DNA from: Vibrio diabolicus
GTDB lineage: Bacteria > Pseudomonadota > Gammaproteobacteria > Enterobacterales > Vibrionaceae
DNA: 64,000 nucleotides
NCBI GenBank assembly: GCA_001048675.1
Contig: CCKK01000002.1
Location: 868,001 to 932,000 of the forward strand
Direction: 5' to 3'
A program made the translations under genes and the position numbers. The notes under the pieces are model-generated. The model saw only the letters and a list, made by a program, of their open reading frames with translations. It did not search any database and was not told where the DNA came from. Positions 1 to 9,712 of this stretch are shown piece after piece. How positions within the stretch are numbered: the stretch's first letter is position 1; each line of letters opens with the position of its first letter.

Positions 1-901
1 TCGCAGGCAGGATATTTCGAATAGAAGTCGCCTTAGGTTGCTCTAGCGTAATAGAAACGTCGTTGGCACGCACTTGTAAGCGAATTGGCGTCTCTGGCTC
101 ACCATCAATCTTTTGCACCCATAGTGATGCATTAGGTGCAAGGCTGACACAAGTCAGCGCATAACGCTCATGATGTTCAGCAATTCGGCCTTCAAATAAG
201 CTGCTTTGATCCGAGAAAGACTGCCATGGACGCATCGCATGAGAAGCCCACACGTCTTCAAGCTTACCTGAACTCGTAATTTTACCTTGGTCAATAATTG
301 CAAGGTGCTGAGCAAGCCTTAAAATTTCTTGGAGACTGTGCGTGACATAGATAATAGGGATATTTACCTTCTCCGATAATTCCTCCAGAAATGGCATCAC
401 CTCACGTTTTCTCGGCATATCAAGCGACGCAAGTGGTTCATCCATCAAAAGCAAGTTGGGTTTTGATAGTAATGCTCGTGCAATCGCAACACGTTGCTTT
501 TCACCACCAGACAGTGAGCTCGGGAAGCGCTTTAGTAACGGTTTGATAGACAAGAGTTCGGTGACTGCATCAAAGTACTCGTCATCTTTTTCTTTAACGC
601 CATACAACAAATTGCCTTGAACCGAATAGTGAGGAAATAAACGTGAATCCTGAAACACGTAACCAATACCGCGCTTGTGTGTTGGTAAGTTGATCCCCTT
701 TTCACTATCAAACAAAACGTGATCACCAATCGCAACATGTCCCTGTTTTGGTGCAACTAATCCGCTGATAATATTAATTAACGTGGTTTTTCCCGCACCA
801 GATCGCCCAAACAAAGCGCTAATTCCGTTACAAGGTAACTCAAGTTTAATATCGAAATCAGTATCACCAAGCATTTGTTTAAATTGAACTTTAATCGTCA
901 T
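1..901 (-). CDS. modC: Molybdate ABC transporter ATP-binding protein ModC (3' end cut by window)
   Basis: Energises molybdate import at the inner membrane by ATP hydrolysis with the ModB permease. Reading the minus strand from the ATG at 901 gives about 300 residues without a stop; the gene runs off the window start, so roughly the last 50 residues of a usual ~350-residue ModC are missing. Seen: Walker A GRSGAGKT near residues 32-39, Q-loop Q84, signature LSGGE near 130-134, Walker B LLLMDEP near 150-156, H-loop VTHS shortly after, then the start of the C-terminal molybdate-binding (MOP/TOBE) domain. The ATG overlaps the modB stop (TAATG), so the two are translationally coupled. Not confusable with other ABC ATPases given the modB and modA context. 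Confidence 0.95.
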   Translation of the reverse strand, partial: MTIKVQFKQMLGDTDFDIKLELPCNGISALFGRSGAGKTTLINIISGLVAPKQGHVAIGDHVLFDSEKGINLPTHKRGIGYVFQDSRLFPHYSVQGNLLYGVKEKDDEYFDAVTELLSIKPLLKRFPSSLSGGEKQRVAIARALLSKPNLLLMDEPLASLDMPRKREVMPFLEELSEKVNIPIIYVTHSLQEILRLAQHLAIIDQGKITSSGKLEDVWASHAMRPWQSFSDQSSLFEGRIAEHHERYALTCVSLAPNASLWVQKIDGEPETPIRLQVRANDVSITLEQPKATSIRNILPA

Positions 902-1587
902 TACTTCGCACCCAATCGACTTGCCGCTTTGCGATTTAGCCATTCAGAGATCATTAATGTAGACAAAGCTAGCGCGATAGAAATGATACATAGGCGAGCC
1001 GCCTGCATTTCCGCACCTGGCGTTTCAATAAAGTTGTACATTGCCAGTGGAATCGTTTGGGTCTCTCCCGGAATGTTAGAGACGAAACTGATCGTCGCCC
1101 CGAACTCACCAAGACTACGAGCAAAGGACAGCATCGTCCCAGTAATAATTCCGGGAATGGTCAGTGGTAACGTAATGGTGAGAAAAACTTTTAAAGGAGA
1201 AGCGCCTAACGTTGACGCGGCATGTTCCAGTTTAGGGTCAACGTTCTCTAAACTTAACCGCACAGACCGAACCATCAAAGGCAAGGCCACCACAATACAA
1301 GCGACTACTGCTCCTTTCCAATTAAAGCTAAAGACTAGCCCTACATGTTCATAGAGCCACTTGCCAAGAAACCCTTGTCGCCCAAGAGAAATCAACAACA
1401 AATAGCCGATAACCACCGGCGGCAATACCAGTGGTAAATGAATTAAGCTATCTAGAATCGATTTACCGAAGAACGTTTTTCGAGAAAGTAGCCAAGCAAG
1501 AAAAACGCCGAGAGGAATGAGCCAAAGTACTGCGTACGCGCCCACTTTGAGGCTTAACATTAAGGCTTGGTATTCCAGTTCTGTCAC
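901..1587 (-). CDS. modB: Molybdate ABC transporter permease ModB
   Basis: 228-residue inner-membrane permease of the molybdate importer, the usual length for ModB. Five or so hydrophobic segments are evident, and the cytoplasmic EAA-type loop is seen as the stretch around [13 protein letters not shown], followed by [10 protein letters not shown] and the family-typical [12 protein letters not shown]. The stop overlaps the modC start by one base. It lies 27 bases after modA, so modA-modB-modC is one transcription unit on the minus strand. Molybdenum supply fits the molybdoenzyme near 24 kb, although the two loci are not adjacent. Confidence 0.96.
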   Translation of the reverse strand: MTELEYQALMLSLKVGAYAVLWLIPLGVFLAWLLSRKTFFGKSILDSLIHLPLVLPPVVIGYLLLISLGRQGFLGKWLYEHVGLVFSFNWKGAVVACIVVALPLMVRSVRLSLENVDPKLEHAASTLGASPLKVFLTITLPLTIPGIITGTMLSFARSLGEFGATISFVSNIPGETQTIPLAMYNFIETPGAEMQAARLCIISIALALSTLMISEWLNRKAASRLGAK

Positions 1588-1614
1588 GCTTCGTTCCTAT
1601 GATTGAAAGCCGGT

Positions 1615-2370
1615 TTATTGCTGAAAGCCATATTGAGCAAAAACGCGTGCGGCTTCGTCCGATTTTAGGTACTGGAAGAACTGCTCGGACTCAGTAGAAT
1701 CATTCACAACCGCAGCCGGATAAACAATAGCCGCATGCGTATCACTCGCGAATTCACCAACAATTTTGACTTTGTCGGTTAACTGCGCATCGGTTTTGTA
1801 GACCACGCCTAAAGGTGCTTCCCCACGTTCAACCAACGCCAACGCTAGGCGCACATTCTTTGCTGGTGCGATTTGAGTTTGAATCTCTTTCCATACACCC
1901 AGTGTAGTCAGTGATTCTTTCGCGTACATACCAGCAGGCACTGACGTCGGATTGCCTAACGCAAGGCGATTTCCATGCAATGCCTTTTCCCATGCTGTTG
2001 CATCAGAGAAGTTAAATGAGGTTAATTCTGAAGACTGAGGCGCAATCAACACTAAGCTATTGCGCACCAAGCTTGTGACATTGTCACGAGAAATAACGTC
2101 TTTATCGACCAAATAATCCATCCATTTTGTATTCGCAGAAATAAATATATCCGCTGGTGCGCCGTTGATAATTTGTCGAGCGATAGAAGAAGAACCACCA
2201 TAAACGGGAGTGATAGAAACGTCATACTTTTCTTCAAAGTTTTGTACGATTTCGTCGATCGCATTCGTCATCGAAGACGCCGCATACACTTTGAGGTTCG
2301 TAGCTGCGTTAGCTGAAAATGAAATGCTTAATATTGCCGCGAGGCAAGCATGCGTTTTCCATGCTTTCAT
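1615..2370 (-). CDS. modA: Molybdate-binding periplasmic protein ModA
   Basis: Periplasmic binding protein that captures molybdate and delivers it to ModBC. The product is 251 residues. I place the start at the ATG at 2370 because a GGAG sits 7 bases upstream; an in-frame start 6 codons earlier (MYWSFS) lacks this. The N-terminus MKAWKTHACLAAILSISFSANA is a Sec signal peptide with an ANA/A cleavage site. Mature-protein features include KVYAASSMTNAIDEI and YGGSSSIARQI, typical oxyanion-binding loops of the family. The gene follows cobQ after 70 bases with no clear terminator, so cotranscription from the cobQ side is possible. Confidence 0.95.
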   Translation of the reverse strand: MKAWKTHACLAAILSISFSANAATNLKVYAASSMTNAIDEIVQNFEEKYDVSITPVYGGSSSIARQIINGAPADIFISANTKWMDYLVDKDVISRDNVTSLVRNSLVLIAPQSSELTSFNFSDATAWEKALHGNRLALGNPTSVPAGMYAKESLTTLGVWKEIQTQIAPAKNVRLALALVERGEAPLGVVYKTDAQLTDKVKIVGEFASDTHAAIVYPAAVVNDSTESEQFFQYLKSDEAARVFAQYGFQQ

Positions 2371-2439
2371 AGAGAAACTCCAATACAAGGCAAGCGAAAG
2401 AACTGGTTATTTGGGTATAAAGTTCAATCAGTTAATGTG

Positions 2440-3891
2440 CTATTTAAACAAAAAATCAAGGTTCACATGTTGTTCTATCGCATCTGCAATACGATTAATT
2501 CCTTGCTCCTTTAACTCTTCAAAGTCTTGTTGTTTGATTTGAGTGCCGTTTACCCACTCTGACACCAGGCTTAAGACATCTGCCTCACCAAAAAACCCGT
2601 GAAGGTAGGTTCCCATGATTTGGCCACACTTGCTGATAGCCCCCTCTGCTTCACCGGAACTCAATGTAAGAGGCTGAACGCCCTGCACTTCACTTTGTCC
2701 TACGTGGATTTCATACCCCTTTACATTGGCTGTTTTGCCATTAAGAGAAAGCTGTGCTTGTGTATTTGTAAGCTGTTTGCTGTTAGTTAGCGTCGTGGTG
2801 ATGTCTAGTAAGCCAAGCCCTTCGCTTTGACCAGGCTGGCCTTCGACGCCATTTGGATCATCAATCAAGCTTCCAAGCATCTGGTAGCCACCGCAGATAC
2901 CAATCACTTTTCCACCAAGACGAATATGACGTAAGATATCTTTATCCCACCCTTGGCTTCTTAGATACTCTAAGTCGTCTCTAACTGATTTGGTCCCAGG
3001 CAAAATAACAAGGTCGGCTTTATCTATTTTCTCGCCTTTGCCTACATAACGTAGATTGATGTCGGGATTCAATCGCAACACATCAAAATCAGTATGATTA
3101 CTAATCCGGGTTAAAACAGGCACAACGACATTCAGTTTTACCTCAGAGTGCAACTCTTGCTGCGCGGTGATCGCATCTTCTGCTTCTAAATTCAAACCAT
3201 GAAGAAAAGGAAGCACGCCGAGTACAGGTTTGCCTGTTTTTTCTTCTAGCCAGTCGAGGCCCGATTGCAATAAACGAATATCACCTCGAAAACGGTTGAT
3301 AACAAATCCTTTTACTCGCGCTTGTTCAGATTCAGAAAGTAACGCGAGTGTTCCGTACAAATGCGCAAATACACCACCACGATCAATATCAGCAACAATG
3401 ATCACCGGAACATCAGCGGCCTCCGCAAAACCCATGTTCGCGATATCGCCTTCACGTAAATTGATTTCAGCAGGACTCCCTGCACCCTCGATCATGATCG
3501 AATCAAATTCTTGAGTCAGACGAGAGAAGGAATCTAACACCGTGTCCATCGCAACTTTCTTGTAATCATGAAAACCAGCCGCATCCATATTGGAAATTGC
3601 CTTGCCCTGCAAAATGATCTGAGCACCTGTATCGCTATTGGGTTTAATCAAAACCGGATTCATATGCACGGTTGGCTCAATATTACACGCCTGTGCCTGA
3701 ACTGCCTGAGCTCGACCTATTTCACCGCCATCTTTGGTTACCGCACTATTTAGTGCCATGTTTTGTGGCTTAAATGGGGCAACGTTTATCCCTTTTCTCG
3801 CTAATACACGGCATAAACCTGCCACAAGGACACTTTTTCCGGCATCCGAAGTGGTGCCTTGAACCATTAAAGATGGGATCGCTGATTTCAT
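2440..3891 (-). CDS. cobQ: Cobyric acid synthase CobQ/CbiP
   Basis: Amidates adenosyl-cobyrinic acid a,c-diamide at four side chains using glutamine and ATP, in the cytoplasm (cobalamin synthesis). The 483-residue product is full length for the family. It shows an N-terminal dethiobiotin-synthetase-like P-loop domain ([12 protein letters not shown]) and a C-terminal class I glutaminase domain with the nucleophile motif ICGGYQMLG and a later His in GTYLHGFF. I use the ATG at 3891 ([12 protein letters not shown]); an upstream in-frame ATG at 3924 would add 11 non-conserved residues. No clear Shine-Dalgarno is visible for either. No other corrin gene is in the window; it precedes modA on the same strand. 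Confidence 0.95.
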   Translation of the reverse strand: MKSAIPSLMVQGTTSDAGKSVLVAGLCRVLARKGINVAPFKPQNMALNSAVTKDGGEIGRAQAVQAQACNIEPTVHMNPVLIKPNSDTGAQIILQGKAISNMDAAGFHDYKKVAMDTVLDSFSRLTQEFDSIMIEGAGSPAEINLREGDIANMGFAEAADVPVIIVADIDRGGVFAHLYGTLALLSESEQARVKGFVINRFRGDIRLLQSGLDWLEEKTGKPVLGVLPFLHGLNLEAEDAITAQQELHSEVKLNVVVPVLTRISNHTDFDVLRLNPDINLRYVGKGEKIDKADLVILPGTKSVRDDLEYLRSQGWDKDILRHIRLGGKVIGICGGYQMLGSLIDDPNGVEGQPGQSEGLGLLDITTTLTNSKQLTNTQAQLSLNGKTANVKGYEIHVGQSEVQGVQPLTLSSGEAEGAISKCGQIMGTYLHGFFGEADVLSLVSEWVNGTQIKQQDFEELKEQGINRIADAIEQHVNLDFLFK

Positions 3892-4046
3892 GAACATTTG
3901 TAAGGAATAGAGGAAGATGAACAATCATAACGTCATCGTCCCCACTTACTCAAGCAAATGAATAGAATATGAATGTTGAAATCATCATTGGTTCAAACAA
4001 GCTCTGTTTTAATGAATCCATCAAAGCAAACCGATGAGGATGTAAC

Positions 4047-4421
4047 ATGAAAAAGAATACAATTATCGCAACAATCGCCGCCTTAGTTATTGCTCCTTCT
4101 ATCGCATTCGCGAAAGATCACGCTCAAAACCAATCAAACTTGCAGTTTAATGGTCCTGTCACTGTGGAAAAATTGGACGCCTTGCTAAACGACTCCAATA
4201 TGTTTACTGAAAAAGATGTAGTCGTTGAAGGTAACTTATTACGTCAAGTTCGCGCGGATAAGTTTGTCTTTAGCGATGGTTCCGGTGAAGTCATGGTCGA
4301 ACTGGATGACGATATTCAGCTAAACACTCCGGTTGATCACACGACTAAAGTCCGTCTGTTTGGTGAATTTGAAGGCGGAAATAAGCCAGAAATTGAAGTC
4401 GAGCAACTGGTGATCATGTAA
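4047..4421 (+). CDS. YgiW/YdeI family periplasmic OB-fold stress protein
   Basis: 124 residues with a Sec signal peptide (MKKNTIIATIAALVIAPSIAFA). The mature part fits the bacterial OB-fold family that includes YgiW and YdeI, periplasmic proteins linked to stress and cationic peptide tolerance. Recognisable family features are the FNGPVTVEKLDALL opening, a central DKFVFSDGSGEVMVELDDD strand set and the ending PEIEVEQLVIM. A GAGGA ribosome-binding site precedes the ATG. It is divergent from cobQ. The exact ligand is unknown for the family, and I do not assign one. Confidence 0.9.
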   Translation: MKKNTIIATIAALVIAPSIAFAKDHAQNQSNLQFNGPVTVEKLDALLNDSNMFTEKDVVVEGNLLRQVRADKFVFSDGSGEVMVELDDDIQLNTPVDHTTKVRLFGEFEGGNKPEIEVEQLVIM

Positions 4422-4515
4422 AACAACCCCGATTGCTTTGGATATCAGCATGATGTGGTGAGCATTACAGCTAAATGGTGACGGCAAGCACTTAAAATGA
4501 TAGCTTTATCAATCT

Positions 4516-4543
4516 TGGTCTGCTTTTTGCAGACCATTTTTTT
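4516..4543 (+). terminator. Rho-independent terminator in the leader of the barrel gene
   Basis: Perfect 8-bp stem TGGTCTGC / GCAGACCA with a T5 loop and a seven-T run after it. It lies about 95 bases after the ygiW-like stop and only 32 bases before the next ATG at 4575, so it may end the upstream transcript or act as an attenuator of the barrel gene. Confidence 0.85.
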
Positions 4544-4574
4544 GTTCATTTTAATCATCTTGCCCGGAGACACC

Positions 4575-5111
4575 ATGCTAGGTAAAGCTCTAAAGGTTGC
4601 AGCCTTTGGTTTGTGCGCTGTTTTGCCACTTTCCGCACATGCAAATAATTTCAACTACAACACGATGGAATTTCGCATGGGCACTAGCCCTGGTACATTT
4701 GGTGGCGAGTTCAATACCTACTTTACAGAAAACACCCACTTCATTGCTCGCGCAGACAGTGAGTTTAGCGGAGACTGGGATATTGCTGGTGGTATTGGCT
4801 TTAACGGCCCAGCAGGCCAATTTGCAGATATTTATGGCCAAATGTTGGTACACAACATTAAAGAAAACGGCAGTGATAAAGTGGGTGACGAGTGGCGCAC
4901 TGAGGTGAATATTGGTACTCGTATTTGGTTCATGCAAAATGTTGAGCTACATGCACGTATCGGTCAAATAATGGATAACGACGATTCCAATACCGTTTAT
5001 AATTTTGGCGCAAGATTCCACTCTACTCAGCAACTATCACTTGGCGCGGATTTCAAAAATAATGGTGTCTATGGCCAACAAATTGTGATGTCTGCTCGTT
5101 TTGCATTTTAA
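4575..5111 (+). CDS. Small outer-membrane beta-barrel protein (YfaZ-like?)
   Basis: 178 residues from the ATG at 4575, chosen for the CGGAGA just upstream and because it opens a clean signal peptide (MLGKALKVAAFGLCAVLPLSAHA). An ORF extends upstream to 4497, but this passes through a terminator hairpin and is not credible. The mature protein consists of alternating amphipathic strands (for example TEVNIGTRIWFM, NFGARFHSTQQLSLGADF) and ends in a C-terminal Phe (SARFAF), the classical BAM recognition ending. The size and pattern suggest an 8-strand barrel, possibly YfaZ-like; family assignment is inference. A strong bidirectional terminator follows. Confidence 0.8.
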   Translation: MLGKALKVAAFGLCAVLPLSAHANNFNYNTMEFRMGTSPGTFGGEFNTYFTENTHFIARADSEFSGDWDIAGGIGFNGPAGQFADIYGQMLVHNIKENGSDKVGDEWRTEVNIGTRIWFMQNVELHARIGQIMDNDDSNTVYNFGARFHSTQQLSLGADFKNNGVYGQQIVMSARFAF

Positions 5112-5153
5112 TTAAGTAACTAAGCAGTTGCATTAATAAGTGTGTGATTCAAT

Positions 5154-5186
5154 AAAAATGGCCTCCGGTTTCGGAGGCCATTTTTG
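5154..5186. terminator. Bidirectional terminator between convergent genes
   Basis: AAAAATGGCCTCCG / CGGAGGCCATTTTT, a 14-bp perfect stem with a 4-base loop, A-rich on the left arm and T-rich on the right. It serves the barrel gene (+) and the zinc-protease-like gene (-). Confidence 0.93.
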
Positions 5187-5224
5187 TTAAGTACCGATTG
5201 TTAGCAGGAACTAGTAACAAGGCT

Positions 5225-5908
5225 TTAATTTTTTCCGGATTTTTTAGGTTTATCTTGGACATACTTTTTCGATACATCCACAACGGCGATATCTCTAAAA
5301 AAGCTTCGACCAAGTAAAATTGGAAACTTCATATGCCCACGCTCAGCTAACGTAAACTCTGTCTTTTCTTTGTGGTCACCGACGGTAATATACGCTTTTA
5401 CTACCGCTCGTTTATCCACCTCTTCTGACGATGACTGCTTGATTTTAGCCCAGCGCTCTACAGGTACTTTAAACTCTTTAGTTTCTTTATCGCCCAAGTC
5501 GATCTTAAACTGAACCCAATCTTTACCATCACGCTCAAACGGAACAATGTCTGTCGCGCTAATTGATGATGTTGTCGCCCCTGTATCAACCCTAGCTTTG
5601 AAGGTTTGATCAATTTCAGGAACGTAAACCCACTCTTCAGAACCAAGAATCAACATGCCGTCTGGTGTCTTTGTCACTTTGGCTGGTTTTGTCGGTTTTG
5701 GCTCGGGCTTTTTCTCAGGTTTTACTTCAGGCTTAGGCTCAACCTCAGGCGTTGGATCAACCTCTGGTTTCACTTCTGGCTCTACTTTGACAGGTTCTTC
5801 GACCTTCGGCGACTCAGGCTCAGCAGGTTCCGGCGTCGTTTGAGTTGACGTACAAGCAATTAAACTGCCGCTCATCATAAGCGGCAGAATCAGTTTCCAG
5901 TTTTTCAT
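5225..5908 (-). CDS. Retropepsin-like 'ATP-dependent zinc protease' family lipoprotein
   Basis: 227 residues from the ATG at 5908, which has GGAG at the right distance; a GTG two codons upstream is less likely. Residues 1-19 form a lipoprotein signal (…GSLIAC with lipobox LIAC). Next comes a ~60-residue Pro/Glu/Lys-rich linker with repeated PEV/PKPE units, suited to span periplasm or peptidoglycan. The C-terminal ~140 residues match the RimK-linked 'zinc protease' family, an aspartic-protease fold, with the catalytic-type motif RVDTGATTSSI and a later PILLGRSFFRD. It sits 12 bases behind the aminotransferase, so it is probably cotranscribed. Proteolysis of a specific substrate is not established. 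Confidence 0.85.
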   Translation of the reverse strand: MKNWKLILPLMMSGSLIACTSTQTTPEPAEPESPKVEEPVKVEPEVKPEVDPTPEVEPKPEVKPEKKPEPKPTKPAKVTKTPDGMLILGSEEWVYVPEIDQTFKARVDTGATTSSISATDIVPFERDGKDWVQFKIDLGDKETKEFKVPVERWAKIKQSSSEEVDKRAVVKAYITVGDHKEKTEFTLAERGHMKFPILLGRSFFRDIAVVDVSKKYVQDKPKKSGKN

Positions 5909-5919
5909 CCACACTCCAA

Positions 5920-7107
5920 TTAAGCTTGAGATACTTTCTTAATTGCGTCCGCTACGTATGGAATATGAGTTTCGGTAAGTCCAGCGATGTTAATTCGACC
6001 ATCGCCAACACCATAAATGCCATAATCTTCACGCAGTTGCGCCATTTGGTTTTCACTAAAGCCTAGCACAGTAAACATGCCTTTGTGACCCTCAATGAAG
6101 TCAAATTGATCGGTATTATGGTTGTTTCTCAATTCGTTACACAAACTTTGACGAAGACTAACCAAACGATGTTGCATTTCACTCAACTCTTGCTTCCAAA
6201 CGGAAGTCAGGTTGTCATCTTGAAGAATCGTCTTAACCAAAGCCGCTCCATGATCGGGTGGCATCGTGTAAGTAGAACGCGCTAACGTCAGTAACTTGCC
6301 TTTTGCGTTGGCCACGTCTTGCATGTTCTTACCAACGACAATCGCCGCACCTGTGCGCTCGCGATATAGGCCAAAGTTCTTCGAACATGATGTCGTAATT
6401 AACATCTCTTCAACGTTATCTGCCATGAAGCGAAGCCCTTTTGCGTCTTCCTCTAAGCCATCACCAAAGCCTTGGTAGGCAATATCAACAAATGGCGTGA
6501 AACCGTTCTTCTGTGACAATTCCGTAATGGCTTGCCAAGCAGAAAAATCGATATCTGCGCCTGTTGGGTTGTGACAACAACCATGCAGTAATACAACATC
6601 AGAAGGCCCTGCTTTCGCAAGATCATCCATCATTTTTGCTGTGTCTACTTGTTTCGTTTCTGGAGAAAAGTAATGGTAGAACTTAACTTTAAGACCTGCC
6701 GCTTCCATCACTGGTTTATGGTTTACGTAGCTAGGGTTTGAAATCCAAACCGTCGTATCTGGCTGTGCGACCTTCATCAGGTCACCTAACATACGCAGCG
6801 CACCACTTGCACCTGGCGTTTGAATGGCAGCAACACGATCCATTGCTGACGTTCCCGTCAGTAGCAAATCGATCATGCTTTTATTAAATTCTTCGCAACC
6901 CGCAAGACCAACGTACGATTTGGTTTTTTGAGTTTCAACAACGACATCCTGCGCCATTTGAATGGCTTTCATGATTGGCGTTTCGCCTGCGCTGTTCTTA
7001 TAGACGCCAATACCAAGGTCAACCTTGTTTGGACGGTCATCGTTACGGTATGCAACGGATAGAGATAAAATAGGATCTAATACGGGAGTTGGGAGATTAG
7101 AAAACAT
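5920..7107 (-). CDS. Aromatic/aspartate aminotransferase (class I, PLP)
   Basis: Cytoplasmic PLP enzyme transferring amino groups between aspartate or aromatic amino acids and 2-oxoglutarate. The 395-residue length and the motifs fit the AspC/TyrB family: LGIGVYKN near the start, NPSYVNHKPV, HGCCHNPTGAD, FVDIAYQGFG, the Schiff-base lysine in SCSKNFGLYRERTGA, and a C-terminal GRINIAGL. I start at the ATG at 7107 (MFSNLPTPVLDP); another ATG three codons upstream, after AAGGG, is possible. Sequence alone does not separate AspC from TyrB, so no symbol is given. The lipoprotein gene follows 12 bases downstream. Confidence 0.93.
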   Translation of the reverse strand: MFSNLPTPVLDPILSLSVAYRNDDRPNKVDLGIGVYKNSAGETPIMKAIQMAQDVVVETQKTKSYVGLAGCEEFNKSMIDLLLTGTSAMDRVAAIQTPGASGALRMLGDLMKVAQPDTTVWISNPSYVNHKPVMEAAGLKVKFYHYFSPETKQVDTAKMMDDLAKAGPSDVVLLHGCCHNPTGADIDFSAWQAITELSQKNGFTPFVDIAYQGFGDGLEEDAKGLRFMADNVEEMLITTSCSKNFGLYRERTGAAIVVGKNMQDVANAKGKLLTLARSTYTMPPDHGAALVKTILQDDNLTSVWKQELSEMQHRLVSLRQSLCNELRNNHNTDQFDFIEGHKGMFTVLGFSENQMAQLREDYGIYGVGDGRINIAGLTETHIPYVADAIKKVSQA

Positions 7108-7262
7108 GAAAGTCATAACCCTTTGAAATTCAAGTACCGAACCTCACGTTAACACCATCGCAAAAAATGGCGAAATGATTTTTCACTTATTTCATCAATT
7201 AGAGAACAAAATTCTGGGTTACGATAAGTTTTGTGCGCTCTATCGGTTATAAAAAGAACGAT

Positions 7263-8121
7263 TCACTCCTCAATATACCAATCCACTCTTCCGTTTTTCC
7301 TAAATTCTCTTGGCGTCATGCTCGACCACGCTTTAAAACGTGTACTAAAGTTGGCACTAGTTGGATATCCGACTATCTCTCCAATATGTTGAATCGGCCA
7401 TTCTGTTGAACGAAGTAACCTAGCAGCGTATTCCATGCGCATACGTGTTAAATGTGCCATCGGGCTTCGACCGAACTGCTTTTGAGTCAGACGGTGCAAA
7501 TGTGGCTCCGAACATGGATATAAAGCTGCCACTTGCTCGACACTCCAATCCTTATGGAGCTGACGCTGGACAAGATCGAATACGCGCCGAAGCCTCAATT
7601 GGCTGCGTGATATCGACTCTGAGGGCGGCATGTTTAACATCAGCTCTAACTGAGCCACGCTATGTGCACCAACCGCACCACCATAATCAATAGGAAGATT
7701 AATACTGCGTAACAACGTTTGGATACACGCATACATCACCTCAGGTGCAGATGTGAGCTGGTAACTAATATTACTCTCTATCATTGGCCATGATCTATCA
7801 GGAGCAAGAAAAAGCCATGCGATCTGCCAGAGTTCCTCTTCCATACCAAAACCGTTTTCAACACCTGCTGGCACCGTGATCAACGAGCCAGGCTCCAAAT
7901 CATATCGACACGCCCCACTTTCTAACCAACCTTTACCGCGCACGGTGTAAAGCAGCATGTTGTTTTTTTTGGTTTTTACGATAAACAGAGAAGAAGTCAC
8001 GACAGGTTGCAATTCCGCACTGCACAATGCCTCTCTCCTCCAATGCCAGTACTCGACTGTAATCAATAAACTCTTGATAGGTTTTTTCTGAAATCGCGTA
8101 GCGTTCTTGTTTATCTTCCAT
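7263..8121 (-). pseudogene. AraC-family regulator, apparently frameshifted near its N-terminus
   Basis: Two overlapping frames together make one AraC-type protein. Frame one begins at the ATG at 8121 (MEDKQERYAISEKTYQEF…) and loses sense after about residue 24. The next frame, open from a TTG at 8066, carries the rest: a cupin-like effector domain (PGSLITVPAGVENGFG) and a C-terminal double HTH (SVEQVAALYPCSEPHLHRL, IGEIVGYPTSANFSTRFKAW). Removing one base near 8049 would join GTA directly to TGG CAT TGG and restore a continuous product of about 285 residues. It is divergent from a MATE pump gene that is also frameshifted. Translation from the TTG might still yield a nearly complete protein. 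Confidence 0.75.
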
Positions 8122-8241
8122 GATTTATTGGCTCACATATACACTAGTGGAGAGTTTTACAAAGGTTTTGGATGCCTTTGAAAAATACACCGCCAAATCA
8201 TAGGGATAAACTACTCGCATTAATCTTTAAGGAGAAATGCG

Positions 8242-9628
8242 ATGCTCTTAACACGCGAATACATCGATAAAGCACTTTGGCAAAAGCTGATTGCGATTGG
8301 CCTTCCTGTTTCACTTCAATCCATGCTTTTTGCGTTACTCGGCGTCGTGGATATTTTCATGGTGAGCCAACTCGGCGAATCCGCCACTGCAGCCGTTGGA
8401 GTCGGAAATCGCATTTTTTTCTTTTAACCTTGCAGTCATTTTCGGTCTTTGCGGTGCAGTAACGGTGCTGGCTTCTCAATATTACGGCTCAGGGAATCTG
8501 GCAGGAATTCGCAGAACGTTGGCGCAATCTTGGTTTATTTCCATTTTAGTGACGCTGCCGTTTATTGTTCTTTATGCGATTTTTGATAAAGAGATCGTCT
8601 CTTTCATGTCAGACGATCCTGAATACGTCACTTATGCACGTGATTATCTTGTGGTTACGGGCTTTAGTCTCATTGCAACGGCGATAGTGGTACCTATTGA
8701 AGCGGTATTGCGCTCCGTAGGCCAAACCAAACTGGCAACCAACGTCAGTGTCTCGGCTATTGTCGTGAATGTCGTGCTTAATTATGTTTTGATTTTCGGT
8801 TTATTCAGCTTCCCTCAATGGGGCGTATTTGGTGCAGCCGTTGGCAGCTTTGTTTCTCGATTTTTCCAAACGGCAGTGTTGATTTACTTTTTCTGTAAAC
8901 GCTACGCATACCTTATTCCGACCAAGTTCGATTGGACGCAAGGCCGTTTAAAGCAGTATCGTCAAAAATACTTTAAGGTTTCTCTACCCATGTTGGTCCA
9001 CGATGCGCTCTGGACTGGTGGGCTGATCGTTTACAGCATCATCTATGGTCAATTGGGCGTTTCAGAACTTGCGATCATCTCATTCTTATCACCGATTGAA
9101 GGTGTACTGATTTCAACCTTTATGGGATTTGCGGTCGCTGCATCCGTTCTTCTTGGGAATGATATTGGCGCAAAACATTATGATCGGGTCGAGAAAACAG
9201 CGTGGTGGTATGTGTTAACCAGCGCAATCTTAGCCACCTTATTGTTTTTCCTAGTGTGGTTGAGCTCGCCTTTGATTCATCATCTATTAGTACTGAGCCC
9301 ATTAACCGATGCAGAAATGGCACTCAACGTATGCTTAGTCATGGCGCTGGGTATGATTTTGAGAGTGTTTAACATGGTAGGGATTGGAGGCGTACTAAAG
9401 AGCGGCGCAGATATTCGCTACAGCATTTTCATTGATACGTTTGGTCAGTGGGCTATTGGTATTCCCCTTACCTATTACACTGGTATGGTACTCGGGTTGC
9501 CTTTGCATTTTGTCTTGATGTCTCTGCTAGCTGAAGAATTTGTGAAAGGCGTACTGACGACTTATCGTATCCAATCTAAACGTTGGATAAACAATATGGT
9601 CGAAGATGACCAAACAGTGACAGCGTAA
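8242..9628 (+). pseudogene. MATE-family multidrug efflux pump, frameshifted in a T7-C-T4 tract
   Basis: The gene starts at the ATG at 8242 behind AAGGAGA and encodes the first 61 residues of a MATE transporter (…GVVDIFMVSQLGESATAAVGVGNRIFFF), then meets TAA at 8425. The following frame resumes the family sequence at once (NLAVIFGLCGAVTVLASQYYG…) and stays open to 9628. Deleting one T from the tract at 8414-8425 would give NRIFFFNLAV and a ~461-residue, 12-helix sodium or proton antiporter of normal length. A MATE pump normally exports cationic drugs across the inner membrane. As written the gene is broken; a sequencing error or a reversible slippage switch cannot be excluded. A terminator follows. 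Confidence 0.85.
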
Positions 9629-9655
9629 CTGAAAATACACTGACGAACTCACACC

Positions 9656-9693
9656 AAAAGGGCTCACACGTTATGCACGTGTGAGCCCTTTTT
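9656..9693. terminator. Bidirectional terminator after the MATE gene
   Basis: AAAAGGGCTCACACG paired with CGTGTGAGCCCTTTTT around a short loop. It sits between convergent MATE (+) and nrdG (-) and has A and T tracts on the two flanks. Confidence 0.92.
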
Positions 9694-9712
9694 ATGTTTG
9701 GAGAATGCTTGA

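Noticed and set aside
5606..5848. Phe/Arg-rich and Gly/Ser-rich frames opposite the lipoprotein linker
   Set aside because: They are antisense shadows of the repetitive Pro/Glu/Lys linker codons.
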